From Galaxea fascicularis (taxonomy: Eukaryota; Cnidaria; Anthozoa; Scleractinia; Euphylliidae), in NCBI GenBank assembly GCA_948470475.1, contig OX419340.1, positions 17,883,016 to 17,947,015 of the forward strand: DNA of 64,000 nucleotides, read 5' to 3'. Both the position numbers and the translations under genes were made by a program. The notes under the pieces are model-generated. The model had not been told where the DNA came from and made no database searches. It was given only the letters and a program-made list of their open reading frames with translations. Below, piece by piece: positions 34,101 through 46,100 of this stretch; positions within the stretch are counted from its first letter, which is position 1; each line of letters opens with the position of its first letter.

Positions 34101-37100
34101 CTCTCTCGCCAGCTGATTAAAGTCATGAAGCGCTTGCAAAGGCTAAAAAAACCTTACTACTGGTTTTCATTTGGTTCTGTTTTCCTTGTTCTGGCTTTTC
34201 CCCAGTCTGTGGGTGAAAGACAGAAATGTCAATGACTATTCAAGTAGAGGGGACAACCGACTTTGTTTTGGTACTGATTGTTTTTATGTTCTTAAAAGGT
34301 TTTCCTAATTTTTAGCCCAGTTGTGAATCGTTGAACATGTCCCTTCAAATGAAGTCTTTAGTTTCCAATATCGTTTACTTCACTCTGTTTTCGTTTCGTC
34401 GGTAACTTTTACATTTTTTGGGAGTGAGATGCTTAAGTTCCGTGAAATAGCTCAAGGAAGTTTATCTCATAACGTGACAATAAAAGTTGCGCTAATGATG
34501 CTTTCGTCGTATTTATGGATATTATGACCCGCAAACCTGGCCTCTCCGCCCAGATACCGCCAGCTTGCCTTTGTGAGCTGCCGCTCCTCACGAAAGCACA
34601 TTTACTGAGAAAAAATTTCGAATTAATATGCATTAAGGTAATTGCTTTGTTTCGTGCAAGCTAAGGAAGTATTGAAGGATTGTAAAAGCCTCAAACAAAG
34701 TAACACCGGCCCATAACATAAGCATCTCCGCCTCATTTGTGGCCATTAGAATTTTCATCTGTCGTTAGATTAAATCTTAAGTATGTTTTTTCTTCAGGCG
34801 GTTACAACGGGGTTTGCTTCCAGGAGCTTTTAGGCTTGCACGCAAGTGTTTCTCTTGAACCTCACAAAGGAAGTTGTAGTTTTAAAAGCAGTAAGAACCT
34901 GAAGAAGGTTTAAATTAGCGTTGTTTTCAGCTCTCGTGCTTTTTAGAGTACCGTCCATGATCGCATGACAGATAGCTAACTAAGTGTGTTCATGGCGATG
35001 AATTTGGCTCGCGCTCCGCTCTAATATTGTTTCCTTCGGCGAATGAAACAAAAGCCAACAACAGCCTTGTAGTCCCATTATACGCCATTAATGATATTGG
35101 ACTCGATATGACTATGGCTTATGTTTTGTGTCGGAAGTAGTTACAGATTAATTGCAGTCCGGATAAGTTCGCCGTGGCTTTTGCGGCAGTAGATGCCCTG
35201 ATATGTTTGCTGGAACCAATTATAGCCGCGTCATGCTTTTTCAGCAGTTCTGTCGAATGCAAAGAAATCTTAAAATAGATTAGTTATTCAAAGGATATAG
35301 AACGCAAAAAGGAATGCAAATAGCGTTCAAGCATCTCCAAAATAGTATAAAGAGGATCCAAACTCGATTTCTTTGTATAGACATCACTTAAATGAAAGAT
35401 TCCATTCAAGAGCGTATGAAATGAACTGACGAAGTGGTCAATATGTCTTGCCGTTTGTGTTAAATACGCAATACCGTAATGACTTTTCGGTGTTCTCTTC
35501 GACAAATTTGCTCGCTCAACGAACACTATTTTCAAAGAAATATATTTTAGATTGTGCACAGAAACCGTTGTTATTATCTGGCAGAAATTTGGTGTAAGGC
35601 ACCTGCAATAAGTCAATCATACAATGTGGTTTCCTAGTTGCCAGTTCACGTGCACAGCATGCAGCCAGCTTTGTTATTGTGCATGGCCAATTTGACCTAA
35701 GCTAGTGAAGGAAAACAAACAGTCCATGAAGCCCAAATACACTTTGGAAAACTTGTAGCAGACTATGTCAAAAGCAAAATTTACTACTGATACTCCCCCA
35801 CCCGGAAAGAAGAAAAAATGCTTTCAATGTAGAAAATCAGTGCCACAGAGGCTTTTTTTCTGCTTCTTCGTTTTCGCGAATTAACGTGTGCGTTTCGCAC
35901 CGCACGTGCCGGGTAATCCACGAGGTAAAAGGTGGCTGTTAATTGTTCATGTTGTGTGGAATTGTCGAATAAATTGTCCGTCAGTGTGCAGAGTCGCTGG
36001 CCATGTTTTGCGGTTATGCTGGTACCATTCCACATAAACTAACGTAAATGAGATTCTTATCTCAATGTGTTTTTGTGTGGCGCAACGTGGTCGCAGATCG
36101 TTCGTTTGTCTATTAATTCATTTTTTTCCTTTGTTTCGTAGCTTTTGTTTTCATTCGTACCTTTTTCAGTTCTAAATGGTTTTTACTTCCTTTCTCTCCT
36201 TTCTATTCTGTTTACTCTGTTTTTGCTTTTTCCTTTTTTTCCCTTCTTTCTTTCTGCCTGTCTGTCTTATTTTCTGTCTGTCTTTCGTTCTTTCTGTCGA
36301 TCTCTCTGTCTTCTATCTTTTTGTCTGTCTGTCTGTCAGTCTGTTTTTCTTTTTTCTTTCGTTTTGTTTGTCTGTCTGTTTTTTTTTTTTTTCGTTTCGT
36401 CTATCCGTCTGTCTGTCTGTCTATCTGTGTTTCTTTCTTGTTGTCTTTTTTGTCAGTCTCAGTTCGTACAAAGCATGTAAACACCATTTTCTTTGTTGAT
36501 TTAAGGTTGTGGTTAACCTTACTAACAGACAGCATTCCTTTGTTGGAGCATCATGAGGTACTGTAACAAGTCTTCCTCTTATCAGACATCTCTCCACACA
36601 CGGTTAGCAAGGTCAGGAAATAATTTGGTCGGGCTTTTCCCTTTAAAAATGGTCAGTGTTCGCTTCACAGTGTAGTGCATTTCATTGCCTGTAATGTAGG
36701 GGGGCTGATTTCACATTTACACGATCAAGTTCAGTAATCAGGTACTGTGTATTGACAAGAAAACGAGAGCCATATACAGCTATATACGTTCTATTACACG
36801 ATGAAATACAGAGTGGTGAAGAATGCATAGCTATGAGGGGAACCTTCATTGGTTATGGTTTGAGGAGTAGCAGGGGGTTGGTTCTATAAAAAATGGCATC
36901 AAATGGAGTGGGATCAATTAAAAATGTTCAAAAGTTTGATAGCAAAAGTTTAGTAACAAAACATTTCAAGAGTTGGAAGTAGGGGAGCTTCTCACCTCAA
37001 CAGAATAAAGGAGCGGTCCTTAGTTCTTATCAATCCACTTCGGTATTGTTACACGTGACTATCTTAGGAATGCAAAAATGGTGATGCAAATTGTACAGAA

Positions 37101-40100
37101 TGACGCACACTATTGTACCGTTTGTACAAACGAGGAGTCTTACCCATAGTCACTGAAGCCAGTTTTAACGGTTCAGATATACGAGCATTTCAACAAAACA
37201 TCTTATTTAACTGTTAAACACTGTTGTTTTCCTATCGATAGCGTTTTGTTTCAACCAAGCTGTCAAACAATGTGAGGTGCTTGATGCTGCGAATACTCAC
37301 TGATAGCTCTTTTCAAATCATCAGCATTCGTGCGTGTGTTGTATTATTTCGTGGAGCTCACCAATACTGCTCTGATTAGCGATAAAGAGAAGTTTCTTTT
37401 TTGTTTTTAAACGTCGTTTTCTCCATCAAACGTTTCCGAATCAAAACATGCCGAAATTGTAATTGCGTACTGCGTTCGAGTATTGCAGTTGGGGAATCAT
37501 GGTCTGGACTGGCCGAATGATATACCAATAAAACAATACAACCGTCGGCCAGTTATCTTGAAATGTCCATTTTCTCATGATGAATTCATCTTTTCTTTTT
37601 CAGGTAATTTTTTCATGCTCGCAGACGTACGAACTGATGCACTGTCTAGATGAGGTCAAGCTCTCGTTCAGAACGAAAGAGTACTCAGGAAATCATGGGA
37701 AGGAGCCCTCTGAAGAGCGCTCAGTGAGGTTTGCAGCTCAGGGCCCTATGAGCACCAAGGTAATTAGGTACCCGCCTTTAGCTTGCGTTCTATCATAAGG
37801 TACCCATGCAGTAAGAACGCTGGATAAAATGGAAGTTCAATTTAAGTCCCCTTCTTTGACTGCTAACAAACACATTGCGTCTTGCAGTTTTGATTGAAGC
37901 TAACGTCTGTCTCACACCTGTAAAAGGCATTGATTTCGTATCCTTAGGAAGTATACATTATGTAATGCAGAGATAACCGTCCCTCCGCTTGTAATAGGCA
38001 TTGATGTCGTCTCCTTAAGAAGCATGTCTTTATGTAATGCAGAGATATCCGTCCCCCCTCCAAATACACACACTTTATTTCCGAAATTACGATTTCTTTA
38101 TCTAAAGTTTCTTATGGGGCCATTTTCCACTTTCATGGCAGAAAAACGTTTTCCCTCTTTCGCTTTAATGCGGTACATCCCGTCTAAAGAGACTTATAAA
38201 GTAACGCGCACAGTAATCGGAACAAGGATTCATGAACACTCTTTTGTTAAAAACTGATATCGGAAAATGTGTACTAGAACATTATTTGATTGGTTCAGTG
38301 TAAGCTTTGAAGCTGTTTAGCATGGCTGAGAGGCCTGCACTCCTGATTACCAAGAACATTCTTCTTCACCCTTCCCTTGTCCGTCGTCATAACTCACCCC
38401 CTCTCCCTTAAGCTGCCTTTCGACACGCCACAGTTCTTAAGTTACCTCTACAGTTTATATAAACAGAACACACAAATAACTATAACAGCTTTATCGGAGT
38501 GTCGATGTATTTAGTATTTATACACGGGAACATTTGCCATTTGTTCGACCGCAACCTTCATCGCTCCAGAATGAACTTATCATATCTAGGTCAAGATCTC
38601 TTGTTGGGACGATAGTTTTGGCTCAGCTGTTCACATTTTTCTGTCATCGATTCAATCCTCTGATAGTCAACACTATTTAGCAGCGTCAATAGCCATCTTT
38701 CTTCGGTTTACGTTGTATTACCAGCAGGGTCTCCACTGGTTATTTTCGCTGGGACAGCTCGGCATGTAAGTTATTAAAAAAAAAAACTCTAACAAGTAAT
38801 ATTTTCACCATATGTTTATATTAGGAGATATGAAAAGTATTTAAAAGTGATACTTTTAAAAGCAACCATGAAGGGAAAGTTTTGGTGACCTATAATATCG
38901 ATGGCAAAATCTCTGTTACTGCAGCTTAGTTCCTTTGAATAGCGAGTGTACTATCATCACCTTTGCTAGCACCTGACAGCGGACGCATGAATTCCTACCG
39001 GTAGAAAAGTAAAACTAACATTATAATGTCAGTTATAGGTTTAAAAAGAATACAAAGACATAAAAGCTTGGATTGGGCAAATTGTTTCTTTCACGTCGTA
39101 ATGATCTATATCCGTTTAGGTCGTCGTTCTGTGTGACCGCTCTTTGAGGGATGAGGGATCAGAGCGATTCCGTTTGGCATGCTAACCACGTTTCGGTTTT
39201 TGCCTTACCTCCCAAGTAGGTCAGGGCACAGATTCAACAAAGGTTAAAAAAAGAAACCTTGAAGTGAAATTTGGAAAATGTCCCAGTAACAAAATATAGT
39301 TTAGGATTTCATCCTGATTTGTTAACTCAAAGTTAAGTTAAATAACAGCTCAACAGGAAAGTGAAGTTCCCATTTGAACAGTGGCACTTTGGAGTTTCCT
39401 CTACAGACTGCAAAGTCAGACTGGCCATCTTGTACTGCTTAATAGTGAAGAACATAACCGGAAAGAACTTCTCAACAGCTCTCGCTTGAATGGCCTAACT
39501 ACAGCTGATTTATGATGTATTGTACAGAGCATCAACTGACAGTACCACAAGAAACGAAAGCTCAGCCGCTTTCATTACAACAGTCATTTTCGTCCCAAAA
39601 ATATGCTCAAAAGTTTATAGACTACTGAAAACCTGGCGTTTGATCAACAAATATCACTCTTGAATTTTATTGGTGGAAACTGTAGATTCTTGTGCACCGC
39701 AGAAATTTAATCGTGTCTGCCTGAGAATCGACCTCAAGGCCAAACCGATCAGGCGTTGTTCCGTTGTTTTCACTGAGGCCTTGCAGCTGTAAGTAAGATC
39801 CCTAAGGCGACAGCGATTTCAAAAATAAGCCAATATTAGGTGGGCGTCGTACATGCAATCTTACACGTTCACATACGCTAAACACACGGAAACAGCCGCT
39901 AAAAGCACAGCATGCACGCAACCATCCATGGGATAACGAGAACGAAAGGTATTCAAAACACATTCGCAGAGAAAGCCATGCGTATTGAGCGGGATAAATG
40001 TCGCCCACCGTTGCTACCCCGTCGAGGAGAGATTAAAGGATTAGCATTTGTCATTTCGGTTGAAAAAGAACTCATCAGTGAAAACTGTAAATTAAACTTA

Positions 40101-43100
40101 AAACATCTGTAGAATGCACATTTTTGAACCGGTGGGCTGACAGTCGCGCGAGGGCAAGTCGAATAGGACGAAAGAAATAGGCTGAATGTTCGCAGAACAA
40201 AAACTAGTTTTCCAGTTTTCCTCAGACTTTCAGAAATGCAATGTGTTTTTCCTTCAGTTGGGAAGATAAATACGCAGGTGGACTGGTGATTTTTTTTCTG
40301 TCTTGCACCCCTGAACTTTGGAATAATTTTCCAGAGCTCATCAAAGTACTTCCAGTAGTCGCTCGACATTTCATCATTCCAAGCAACATAATGGCTGATC
40401 TGCGGCCCTTCCCTACATCATAGTGACACAACAAAAATTTATCTTTCAAATCGGCACTCCTACGGTATCAAAGACCGCTTTCCTTTCAACTTATGTAATT
40501 CACTTCAACTTATTGAACTAATTTTCATCACAACTAATTTCATTCATAGCAGCATCTTTCCTGATATAAACCACACACAACCACAGTTCCTCGATTCGCT
40601 CTGTCGAGCGGCTAGCGCTCGAAACGTCAGCGTTAGACGCCTTTTACATTATCCACTCAGTTCACCACCACTCCCCCACTGCCGCAGCACCACAGAGAAC
40701 ACTCTTAAAACTGACTCTGTTTTTAAGCGCTATTTTTTGTTCATAGTTTTTGTTTTATTATTTTTCTACGTCGTACTGAAGTAGTGATTAAGTTTCATCA
40801 TCATCATCATCGTCATTTTATATAACCTGGTCTACCATGGGCTAAACAAAACACGAACAACCGTTGCACAATATTTGTTCCGTATATTGGTATTTGATTG
40901 AACTTCATATCCAGGGTTTGCACGAGTGCGAATTACAGTTGTATATCACAGCCCCAAAGATGATCGAGCAGTTTTGTTTTTGTTATTCCTGTGATGTGTT
41001 TTTGTGTAGACTGGTGTCACCAGTTAAAGTTGTTTGTGCTGAATCCTGACTGCTCTGTTGTGAAATTCAATTGTTTTAATTGTTCGAACCATTCAAGTCA
41101 TTTTATCAAATAGCTCAGCTGCTTAATAGTGAGAAGCCAAAAACAACAAGTATCTAACAACAGTGTCATCGCTTGCAAAGGTTGTTGATAGTACATAATT
41201 CAAGGCATGTCTAAGTCGACTTGAGATAAGCATAAGCGAATAGGAAAAAGAAAACTTTTTTCGTGCGTTTTTCACAGGCACGCACTGATGTTGCATAGTT
41301 ATATAAACGCTCATGAATCTAGGAAGAACTTTGCGTCCGTATGTCTATTTGTGCAAGTGTTAACTGAATCACATGATGAGGAAGTCCTTGTGCTTACTTG
41401 CATACGTTTATGATTTCTTTCATATGCATCATTCACATACGTTTATTTGACATGTATGAGCCCGGCTTTTAGGCTCGATTCCCTATGCTGTGTGTTTTCA
41501 AGTGACATTATAAACTTAAACAGAGGCTTATGGCCTTGTTCTACTTGTTCAAGCTCAAGCCTAAGGAAATTCGTGCAGAGACTAAACATAAATCAAGTAG
41601 TTACGGTCATTGTACTTAGAGTGTGTCAAGAATAGAACCGACGTAAGATAAAACTCAGTCATTAGCGCAAGCTCTCAAAAGTTTTCTGTGGGTTATATAT
41701 TGTTGTGTGCTTGTTCCGATCGTGACATGACAAATTTCACCTGCTTCGTCCATGCTAATTTTACCTCCAAGGCGCATTACATTCATTCCATTAGAATGGT
41801 TCGTGAACTGAGCTTTTCTTTACCAACCTGTTTAGGTCTTTCTCGGGTTAGTCTGTCAGGAAGGACTTTCCGCTTTAGCAAAAAAGACCTGTTATGATAG
41901 ACCTCTAGCTATCTACAGGTGATTTCTTCACTCAAACACTTTACCGCTGTAGTAAATCAGGCTTTTACCTCCTTCTCTTTCAAGAGTCGGTGACTGTCTT
42001 TTCCTTCGAAAACGTTTAAAAGGCCATTGTAAGAAGTCTATTTGCGTGGTGCTAGAAACCCTTCATAAGTCTAGGGACCCTGTATTACGTAGCCTTCTAA
42101 GACGCCGTTACGACTGTGAACCCTTTAAACACCAGTGAGCCTCAAAAACACCAGTCCTAATCCTTTATAAGTAAATGTTTTAGGCCGCTTTGACGGTGTG
42201 TCGGATGCACGATAAGATTTTCGTCGATTTTTCGGCCTGTTGTTCAAATTCTACTAGCCGTTATCTGGACTAACTTCAACGTATACTTTTTTTTATCTGA
42301 TTCAAGTTATAATACACTGGATGTTACTGCTATCAAATCCTAGGGAAGGGTCTGAAAACTTTTACGGAGAACACACATGGCGTGTTCTTGCAAAAATTTG
42401 TTGGTACACTTCGGAACCTCATTTGTAGGTTTTGTCCTTGTGCAATGTGAACTGGTCCTCCCATAATAATGAATCAGTCGTTTTGATATCTTTTAACTTA
42501 ATTTTTAACTCGGACATTTCCTTCCTAAATCTTTAAAGAGCTTCGATAGCTAGGAACCTTTTTAAGAAATGAATATACACCTCAAATTGTTTTCCTAGAA
42601 AGTCTTTTTAAACCATTCAAATTTGAAAGCTATATAACGGCGCGGGAATTGTTTTAGTCTCTTGTCCGCATAGCGTCGGCTTTGATGTTTATCACAAGGT
42701 TTCCCAAGTCTGACTCAAAGAAGCCGCCAGTCTTGTAACGTAGATTAATGTTTTATGTGAGCGTATTTACTCCGTTCCAAGAGGGGTCATTTTATTGACA
42801 GAATAAGAAGACGCGCTGCGTTGTAAGCAGGCACTTAGCTAAACAAATTCTTGCCAACCTTGTTCAATAAAAGGACCTTACCGCACAGACATTAGAAATT
42901 AATTACTTGCTAAAATCATAAGAAATTAAGTTACGCCATGCATTGTTTTCCCTTTGCCACATGTGCCGCGGACAATTCCAGTAATCATTGTTTAGTTTAT
43001 GTCGGAGTTTCTTTGATGAATTATTGAGTTTGGTACCCTGCTGTAGCCGGCTTCTATCAAGGAACGCTTCCCACGTGCTCACAGAGCGGAACTTCAAAAT

Positions 43101-46100
43101 AATTCATCAAAATAGCTACCAATTTTCTTGCGCACCTATCACACCGAGGCGTGGCCAAGTTTGTAAACGTTAGTAAGCAAAATATCGAAGGACAAATGCG
43201 ACACGCCACACTTTGATGTTTTTTATTCTTTTATACAAAATCAGAAGTTAGAACCTCCTTGTAAAGCATTATAAACTGTGCCACAGGAGTGTTTAGCCTC
43301 GTAAACTTTCATTTGGAAGGTGACAATTTGGGACTTCTAAAATTCTCAAAGTATTGCTCGGTAGCTTTCCTTAACCAAAACGCAACGAACTGCAACGAAT
43401 GATTCAAGGTTGAGATATATGGGCGAGTTCAATCACTCCGTGCTATGTCTTATTCTTGGAAATGTACCCGTTATTACGTAAACCACATTCGTATTGGAAA
43501 GGAGCTTTCAACTTAAATTTTTGTTCGAAAATCCGAGAAATTAAGGCAGCAAAATGGCATATCTCAGCGACTTTGGTACAAACGAATGATGGAACACATT
43601 TTCCCTTTGGGAGCATTTCTATACCAGTAGCCGCTGCTATTCTCTCCAAAGAAACGGAGGCGATATTATGGCTTTGAAAGTTCTGTTTTCAGTCTAATTT
43701 GTATTGATAGTCCATTTCTCCATTGTCTTGGTGTCTCGTTCACAATTGAAATTATCCTCGTTTGTTTTTGATGTGAAAGAATTTCACAGTTTTTGATTTA
43801 CAAGGGAGAAGTATGGTTAAGAGTGGCTGGCTGTTTACATTTACACTTAACACTGATATTAATCATCTTCAGTTGTTTATTCTGTCGGCAAGGTTTTCAA
43901 TACGGTTATCTCTATCCAATTCTTTTATCATTAATACTTCACTTGGTTTATTTCTCCTGTTCAAGATAGTTCAGAGATTCCTTCGTATATATCGGTCTAA
44001 TTGTACTTACATCTTTCTTTTCGTATAGCAATGCTACGCTTGAAAAAATACCTTAAAAGATGGAACCGCCATTGTCTTTGCTTCGTTCGCGCTGCGTAGC
44101 CCACGAACACGAAATACGCGCAGGACATGCATGTCAAGCGCATGGTAAATTTACATTGTGTTCTTTTCAGCCCTGTTGATCCTTCTTTGTTTCCTTTTTA
44201 GTGGCAATGTTTTTTTAATTACCGGGTATTTTGAAAAACAAGAATGAGAAACGGTTTGATTCCGTAAGCAAACGAGACAAAATTCCACGGAAGCTGTCGA
44301 TCGTAAAATTATTATCTGTCGATGGGGATCCTTTTATTCTCCCGGTTTTGACAGCAAGTTTTGCCTCCAGTGATATCGTATAAGCCATATTGTTTTAAAT
44401 TGACAAAGTTCTGGAAGCTTAGTAATCAGAAACACACTACTTAGCTGTCTGGGCGATGTAAAAGTCAGTCGGCACTTTTATTTATGTCGCGCGAACTTTC
44501 TGCCGCACTTTTGTTTATGTTGCTTTTTATTTTCTGTGCCAAGGCGGATATCACTCAGGGTTCAGTCGATCAAACACAGCCGCCCGAGGGTCACGGGCCA
44601 CATTATTGGCACGTGCTCGTGCCCGGTGGATACACCACAACTCCCGCAGAATTTCTTTGATTTCCATCCGAAAATAATGTAAAAACGAAGAGAAAGAATT
44701 GAGAAAAGCACCCTTCGACCGTTGTTATCAATTTAATAGTCATAGTTTAGGATTCCATGTAGTCTCAAAGCTGGTGCATGTATATGCGTGATTCGGTAAA
44801 ACAGGCTCAGTTAAACAAGCTTTTTTTAACAGATCCTCTTTATCGCTTTATTGGAACCAAGTTGGAATATGGACAGAAAACAAAGGAGACAATAAAATTT
44901 AACATTGAACATTTCCATTGCTGGATTTTTTTGTTTTCTTATGGCAGAAGCCACAAGGTTAGTTTGTGTATCGTCTTCAGTTATTTGCCGTTTTTGTAGC
45001 CGCAAATCATTTCGGTGAATTATCGGTTATCTTTTGAACTTTTGTTTAACGGTAGCCATAAGATGAAAACACATTTGAGTCACCTTTTGGGATCGCGCAT
45101 ATACAGGAAACCAGCAACATATTCCTGTTTCCCTTTTTTATTAGTTTGTTTTTTTTATTCATGCACGGTTTATTTTTTTGGTGTGCCTTCCAGCTGTTAA
45201 AAGAAACTCAGTCGGTTTTAAATCTAATTACCTTCCGTAAACTCCACATTTTGTGTGATATTCGTTACAGTCATATCACACCATTTTCCTTTTACAGACC
45301 AGTTTCATGCATTGTAAAGCCAATATTCCACATGCGATGATCGATCGTTCAGAGCGCTGTCTGATCCTGGTCGTTATAATTCCCTTTTGTTTGCCGTCCA
45401 TTCAGCACAATTACTCCTTTTTCCGCTCTAGTAGATTGTCCCTTAAAATTCAGTGTTTTTGCGGTGCCCCAATTCCTGTTTATTTTATTACGTGTGCAAT
45501 ATTTACTACTGCAACACATCTTTGAAGGTTTCCAAAACATTTATCCAGAGACCCCGCCGGAGAATTGGCCATTTGGCTCGCCTAAGATACGCGTGGCATA
45601 AATGGTAATACTGTTGAGAGCATAGAGTTACCACGGCAACATGCCTGAAAAGATTTTTAGTATTTACCACACAAGTGAATAGTATTTTTCGTGCGTTGTG
45701 ATTGGTTAACTCGGAGGTGATTAGCAAAGTACTATTCATCTCTGAGTAGCCGAAGAAAAACAAAACAGCCTCCTGCTTCAGTTTCCGAAGACGAAATTAT
45801 TTGAATAAACGCTAGTTATTCAACTTGTGTGGTATATACTAAAACAGTTATATACTTCCTAAAAAATTTTGTTCACGTATCTGCATGTTTATTGCAAAGA
45901 CTGTGTGTGCAACGGAATAAATTTTAATATTAAATTTGTACTTGAAAGTCTTTCATTGATTGGGATTTCTCCAATTTATTACAGGCCCCGTATCGTTTTC
46001 TTTTCTTTTCTTTTATGTATTTGCTGTTATAATGCATTTTGTGCAAACTTCGAAGATTTATTTATACCAAACGACAGTGAAGTGTGTTCAGCTGTACCGG

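Larger units (their letters stand above)
28972..36505 (+). other. Nup85 intron, 7.5 kb
   Basis: Contains a MITE at 29139-29447, a G-run at 32401-32412 and a long pyrimidine tract next to the 3' splice site (36140-36475). The open frames at 30862-31122, 32155-33185 and 35284-36035 show no domain or composition change that would support a gene. I see nothing certain in 29450-32390 or 32420-36100. Confidence 0.75.

Noticed and set aside
36145..36566. Three overlapping ORFs rich in Phe, Leu, Ser and Cys
   Set aside because: They are translations of a pyrimidine-only tract and microsatellite.
40241..40423. [11 protein letters not shown] motif resembling a LINE reverse transcriptase C-terminus
   Set aside because: The motif is isolated. 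No further RT-like sequence flanks it in any frame, unlike the fragment at 2150.
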